Positions 61,443 to 64,000 of a stretch of 64,000 bases of DNA are shown one piece after another. Under the pieces are notes generated by a model. That model saw nothing but the letters and a program-made list of their open reading frames with translations. It was not told the origin of the DNA and did not search any database. Each line of letters begins with the position of its first letter. Within the stretch, counting starts at the first letter, position 1. The stretch comes from UBA2834 sp963623365 (lineage in GTDB: Bacteria > Patescibacteriota > Saccharimonadia > Saccharimonadales > Saccharimonadaceae): positions 1 to 64,000 of the forward strand of contig CAVFJY010000003.1 of NCBI GenBank assembly GCA_963623365.1, written 5' to 3'. The translations under genes and the position numbers were made by a program.

Positions 61443-64000
61443 ATGGCGAAAGATAAAACTGCGAGTAAAAAGAAGGCCAGCTCAGTCAAGAAGACTGTCA
61501 CAAAAAAGAAGAACAATAAGTCTTCTAAAACTGGGATGAGCCTGTATTCCAACTTAGCCTATAAACGCCGCGTCAAAGCAGATGCGCGCGCCCGCAAAAA
61601 AGCGGAGGAGCTGGCTAAATTACCGAAAAATCCTGTTTTGCGTTTCTTCGCAAGGCTGCGTCCAGACCGAGTTCTTCGGGCCTGGTTCTCAAAAGAGGGA
61701 CAAATCTTTATTCTAAAATGTCTGGCGGCATTAGTGCTGATTATGATTATCGGCATCGGCGGTCTGTTCCTATATTTCAAGAAGGATCTTGCCGAAATCG
61801 ACCCAGAAGAACTGGCGAATCGCGTACAAAATACCGTGAATACTTATCTAGACCGCAATGGCGAAGTCTTGTGGGAAGATAAAGGCAGTGGCGATTATCG
61901 TTTAGTGGTAGATGGCAGCGAAATTTCGACTTATATGCGCCAGGCGACTGTCGCGATTGAGGATAAGAATTTCTACAACCATATCGGCATTGATTTGAGC
62001 GGAATTGCGCGGGCTTTGTATGTAACACTAGTTAAAGGCGGGCAAGTCCAAGGCGGCTCAACGCTAACACAGCAGCTGATTAAGCAGGTGTATTTTTCAG
62101 ATGAGGCGGGTAATCGCGATTTGTCAGGCGTGCCACGCAAAATTAAGGAAATGATTCTGGCGATTGAAGTCGAAAAGATGTATGACAAAGAGCAAATCAT
62201 TACCATGTATCTGAATGAATCGCCATATGGCGGTCGCCGTAATGGGGTCGAATCGGCAGCGCAAACTTATTTCGGTAAGAGCGCGAAAGATTTAGACTTG
62301 GCCGAATCGGCATTGCTGGCCTCAATCCCAAACAATCCAAGCACTTTTAATCCATACAATACAGCTGGAAATGAAAAATTGTTGTGGCGTCAACATTATA
62401 CGCTCGATTCGATGGTCGAAATGGGCTATATTACTGAAGAACAAGCCGAAGAAGCCAAAGCAGTCGATATTCTGGCGCGCATTCAGCCGGAGGAGAGCCA
62501 ATATAACGACATGCAAGCGCCTTGGTTCGTGCTGGAAGTAAAATCACAGCTAGAAGCGAAATACGGCATCAAGACAATGCGTGAAGGCGGCTTTACGATT
62601 ACGACAACAATCGATATGCGCGCACAACGTCTAGCGGAAGCGGCCGTAACAGAAGGCTCAAAATTGTTCTATATTAATGGCTCTGATAACGCTACGCTAG
62701 TGTCAATTGACGTCGAGACGGGCCAAGTAATCGCAATGGTGGGGAGTGTCGACTGGAACAAGGAAGGCTATGGCCAAGTTAATGCTGCCACTTCTCTGCT
62801 CGAACCTGCGTCAACGATTAAACCGATTTTGGACTATACGCCACTGTTTGTGGAGCGGGATGGCGTAAATTATGCCCCTGGTTCAATTATTTCCGATACA
62901 AATATAGATTCGATTTATTGTAAAGGCACGACGGGCAGATGCTCACTGAGAAATGCGAATGGACGTTTTAATGGCAATATTACTTTGCGTCAAGCCCTAG
63001 CAGGGTCGCTAAACATTCCGGCCGTAAAAGCACTCTATATTAACGGGATTGAAAATAGCTTGGAAATTGCGCATGGACTAGGCGATGTATCTTATTGTGC
63101 GAATGGCGAAAATGCTGGCCTATCGATGGCGATTGGTGGTGGTTGTGCGGTACGCCCAGTCGAACACGCAAATGCATATGCGTCCTTGGCGCGTGGTGGC
63201 GTCTACAAACCAATTGCTTATTGGTTAGAGGTCAAGAATAGTTCAGGCGACGTGATTGATGCGTGGACTGACACTGAAGGCACGCGCGTAGTCGATGAAC
63301 AAACAGCTTATATGACCACCAGTATCCTATCGGATGTGGAGGCGCGCCGCTGGATTTGGGGTAGCTCATCTTATGCAGCTGGTTTCTATAGCAAGAAAGT
63401 CTGGATGGCAGCCAAGACGGGTACGACCGAAAACGGTGCCGGCAAAGCGAAGGATTCATGGGTGTTGAACTACTCGCCGGTGCTCGCAACAGCGATTTGG
63501 AACGGTAATCACAATGGCAGTGTACTGAGAAATGATAGTCACAACGTAGCCTGGAAGATTAGCGCAGCTTATATTGAAGCGGTGCATGAGCAAGTTTATG
63601 GTGCGGACGGTAAGTGGCAAGCGGGCGACGAAATTGCGATGCCGTCGGGCATGACTCGGCAAACTATTAATGGAAAGAACGACATTTGGCCAAGCTGGTA
63701 TTCGCAGAAAAAGAGCGGTATCACTTCCGAAACAATGACTTTTGATTCAATTAGCCGCAAATTGGCGACCGATTGTACGCCAGCCGAAACTCGGGTGGAA
63801 ATATCTATCAGCAAAATCATTGACCCAATGACACAAAAAGAGATTGTTTACTCGAGTGATTATGATACCGAAAATGAGGATACGGTGCATAGTTGTAGCG
63901 ACGTGCGACCAACAGCAAGCGTGAAAGTTTCGGGCGACCCAAACCCAAGCGATGACGACGATGAAGCGAGCGGTACGTGGACAATTGAAGCGAGTGCATC
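61443..64000 (+). CDS. Class A penicillin-binding protein, 3' end outside window
   Basis: 852 codons are open to the window's end with no stop. A very basic N-terminus (Lys-rich, about 1-100) leads to one membrane helix (about 88-115). The GT51 glycosyltransferase domain follows: IEDKNFYNHIGIDLSGIARA with the catalytic Glu, then GGSTLTQQLIKQ and NESPYGGRRNGVESAA. The transpeptidase domain has SxxK in EPASTIKP, SxN in GSLNIPA and KTG in AAKTGTTENG. A C-terminal Thr/Ser/Asp-rich part begins near the end. It polymerises and cross-links peptidoglycan. Confidence 0.95.
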   Translation, partial: MAKDKTASKKKASSVKKTVTKKKNNKSSKTGMSLYSNLAYKRRVKADARARKKAEELAKLPKNPVLRFFARLRPDRVLRAWFSKEGQIFILKCLAALVLIMIIGIGGLFLYFKKDLAEIDPEELANRVQNTVNTYLDRNGEVLWEDKGSGDYRLVVDGSEISTYMRQATVAIEDKNFYNHIGIDLSGIARALYVTLVKGGQVQGGSTLTQQLIKQVYFSDEAGNRDLSGVPRKIKEMILAIEVEKMYDKEQIITMYLNESPYGGRRNGVESAAQTYFGKSAKDLDLAESALLASIPNNPSTFNPYNTAGNEKLLWRQHYTLDSMVEMGYITEEQAEEAKAVDILARIQPEESQYNDMQAPWFVLEVKSQLEAKYGIKTMREGGFTITTTIDMRAQRLAEAAVTEGSKLFYINGSDNATLVSIDVETGQVIAMVGSVDWNKEGYGQVNAATSLLEPASTIKPILDYTPLFVERDGVNYAPGSIISDTNIDSIYCKGTTGRCSLRNANGRFNGNITLRQALAGSLNIPAVKALYINGIENSLEIAHGLGDVSYCANGENAGLSMAIGGGCAVRPVEHANAYASLARGGVYKPIAYWLEVKNSSGDVIDAWTDTEGTRVVDEQTAYMTTSILSDVEARRWIWGSSSYAAGFYSKKVWMAAKTGTTENGAGKAKDSWVLNYSPVLATAIWNGNHNGSVLRNDSHNVAWKISAAYIEAVHEQVYGADGKWQAGDEIAMPSGMTRQTINGKNDIWPSWYSQKKSGITSETMTFDSISRKLATDCTPAETRVEISISKIIDPMTQKEIVYSSDYDTENEDTVHSCSDVRPTASVKVSGDPNPSDDDDEASGTWTIEASA

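Noticed and set aside
1..64000. Recoded UGA (genetic code 25, as in Gracilibacteria/SR1)
   Set aside because: UGA ends many genes in clean ATGA overlaps (for example parA, grpE, sipW), so it is an ordinary stop here.
1..64000. CRISPR arrays, transposases, rRNA genes or prophage blocks
   Set aside because: No regular short repeats with spacers, no DDE/integrase-like proteins and no rRNA-like segments were seen.

Overview
The gene content and compact layout suggest a small-genome, monoderm-type bacterium of the Candidate Phyla Radiation, most likely Saccharibacteria (TM7). No single marker proves this. The clues are tight operons with many ATGA start/stop overlaps, UGA used as an ordinary stop, a peptidoglycan-focused gene set (two Mur-ligase-type proteins, tandem FemAB proteins, UppP, a class A penicillin-binding protein), a class B-like sortase, a SipW-type signal peptidase with TasA/camelysin-like substrates, a large multidomain wall hydrolase, and RNA polymerase subunits with lineage-specific changes. 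There is no rRNA, CRISPR array, transposase or prophage. No stretch longer than about 300 bases lacks a gene.

Layout. 1-1580: the 3' part of an AT-rich family 2 glycosyltransferase, then tRNA-Thr(GGT). 1627-4792 (minus): parA-parB-frr and two membrane proteins. 4834-11990 (minus): wall and RNA genes, namely a Mur-ligase-like protein, a DUF308-like protein, two FemAB paralogues, an alpha/beta hydrolase, a MurF-like ligase and two RNA methyltransferases. 12000-15960: a small protein, trigger factor, an FAD oxidoreductase and an unknown protein. 16115-18477: tRNA-Leu(TAG) followed by an AT-rich MerR/aldo-keto reductase/flavodoxin cassette that looks imported. 18538-26105: accessory envelope region with a prepilin-like protein, an ABC exporter whose ATPase carries a frameshift, a secreted protein with an in-frame amber codon, a PEGA-like protein and the multidomain wall hydrolase. 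26228-36903: a short-chain dehydrogenase, a 24-codon candidate gene, rsmD, recG, trmD-grpE-hrcA with a CIRCE operator, an adenylate-kinase-like protein and lepA. 36966-39993: uppP, a thioredoxin-fold membrane protein and a cysteine desulfurase-like protein. 40045-43437: a Bax-inhibitor-1-like protein and the sipW/tasA-like operon. 43485-44885: a lipoprotein. 45051-52362: rpoB-rpoC. 52603-58915: a large polytopic membrane protein, khpA, rpsP, rnc, a Nudix protein, nusB, rpmF and the sortase. 58971-64000: leuS and a class A PBP that runs off the window.

How the genes work together. Much of the window builds, remodels or decorates a Gram-positive-like envelope. Mur ligases and FemAB proteins make precursors and cross-bridges, UppP recycles the lipid carrier, the PBP polymerises, the hydrolase cuts, and sortase and SipW handle surface proteins. 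The rest is core information processing.

The most unusual signals are: (1) at least fourteen genes whose start codon lies only 6-9 nt downstream of a good -10 box, implying many leaderless mRNAs; (2) an RpoC that has lost both zinc-binding cysteine sets and has an altered trigger-loop motif; (3) a CTT-TAA-C frameshift in the ABC ATPase that resembles the prfB recoding site; (4) an in-frame UAG that splits a secreted protein; (5) a compact SipW/TasA-like fibre operon; (6) a four-domain secreted wall enzyme; (7) two distant genes with nearly identical 29-bp promoters and equal 70-nt leader spacing.
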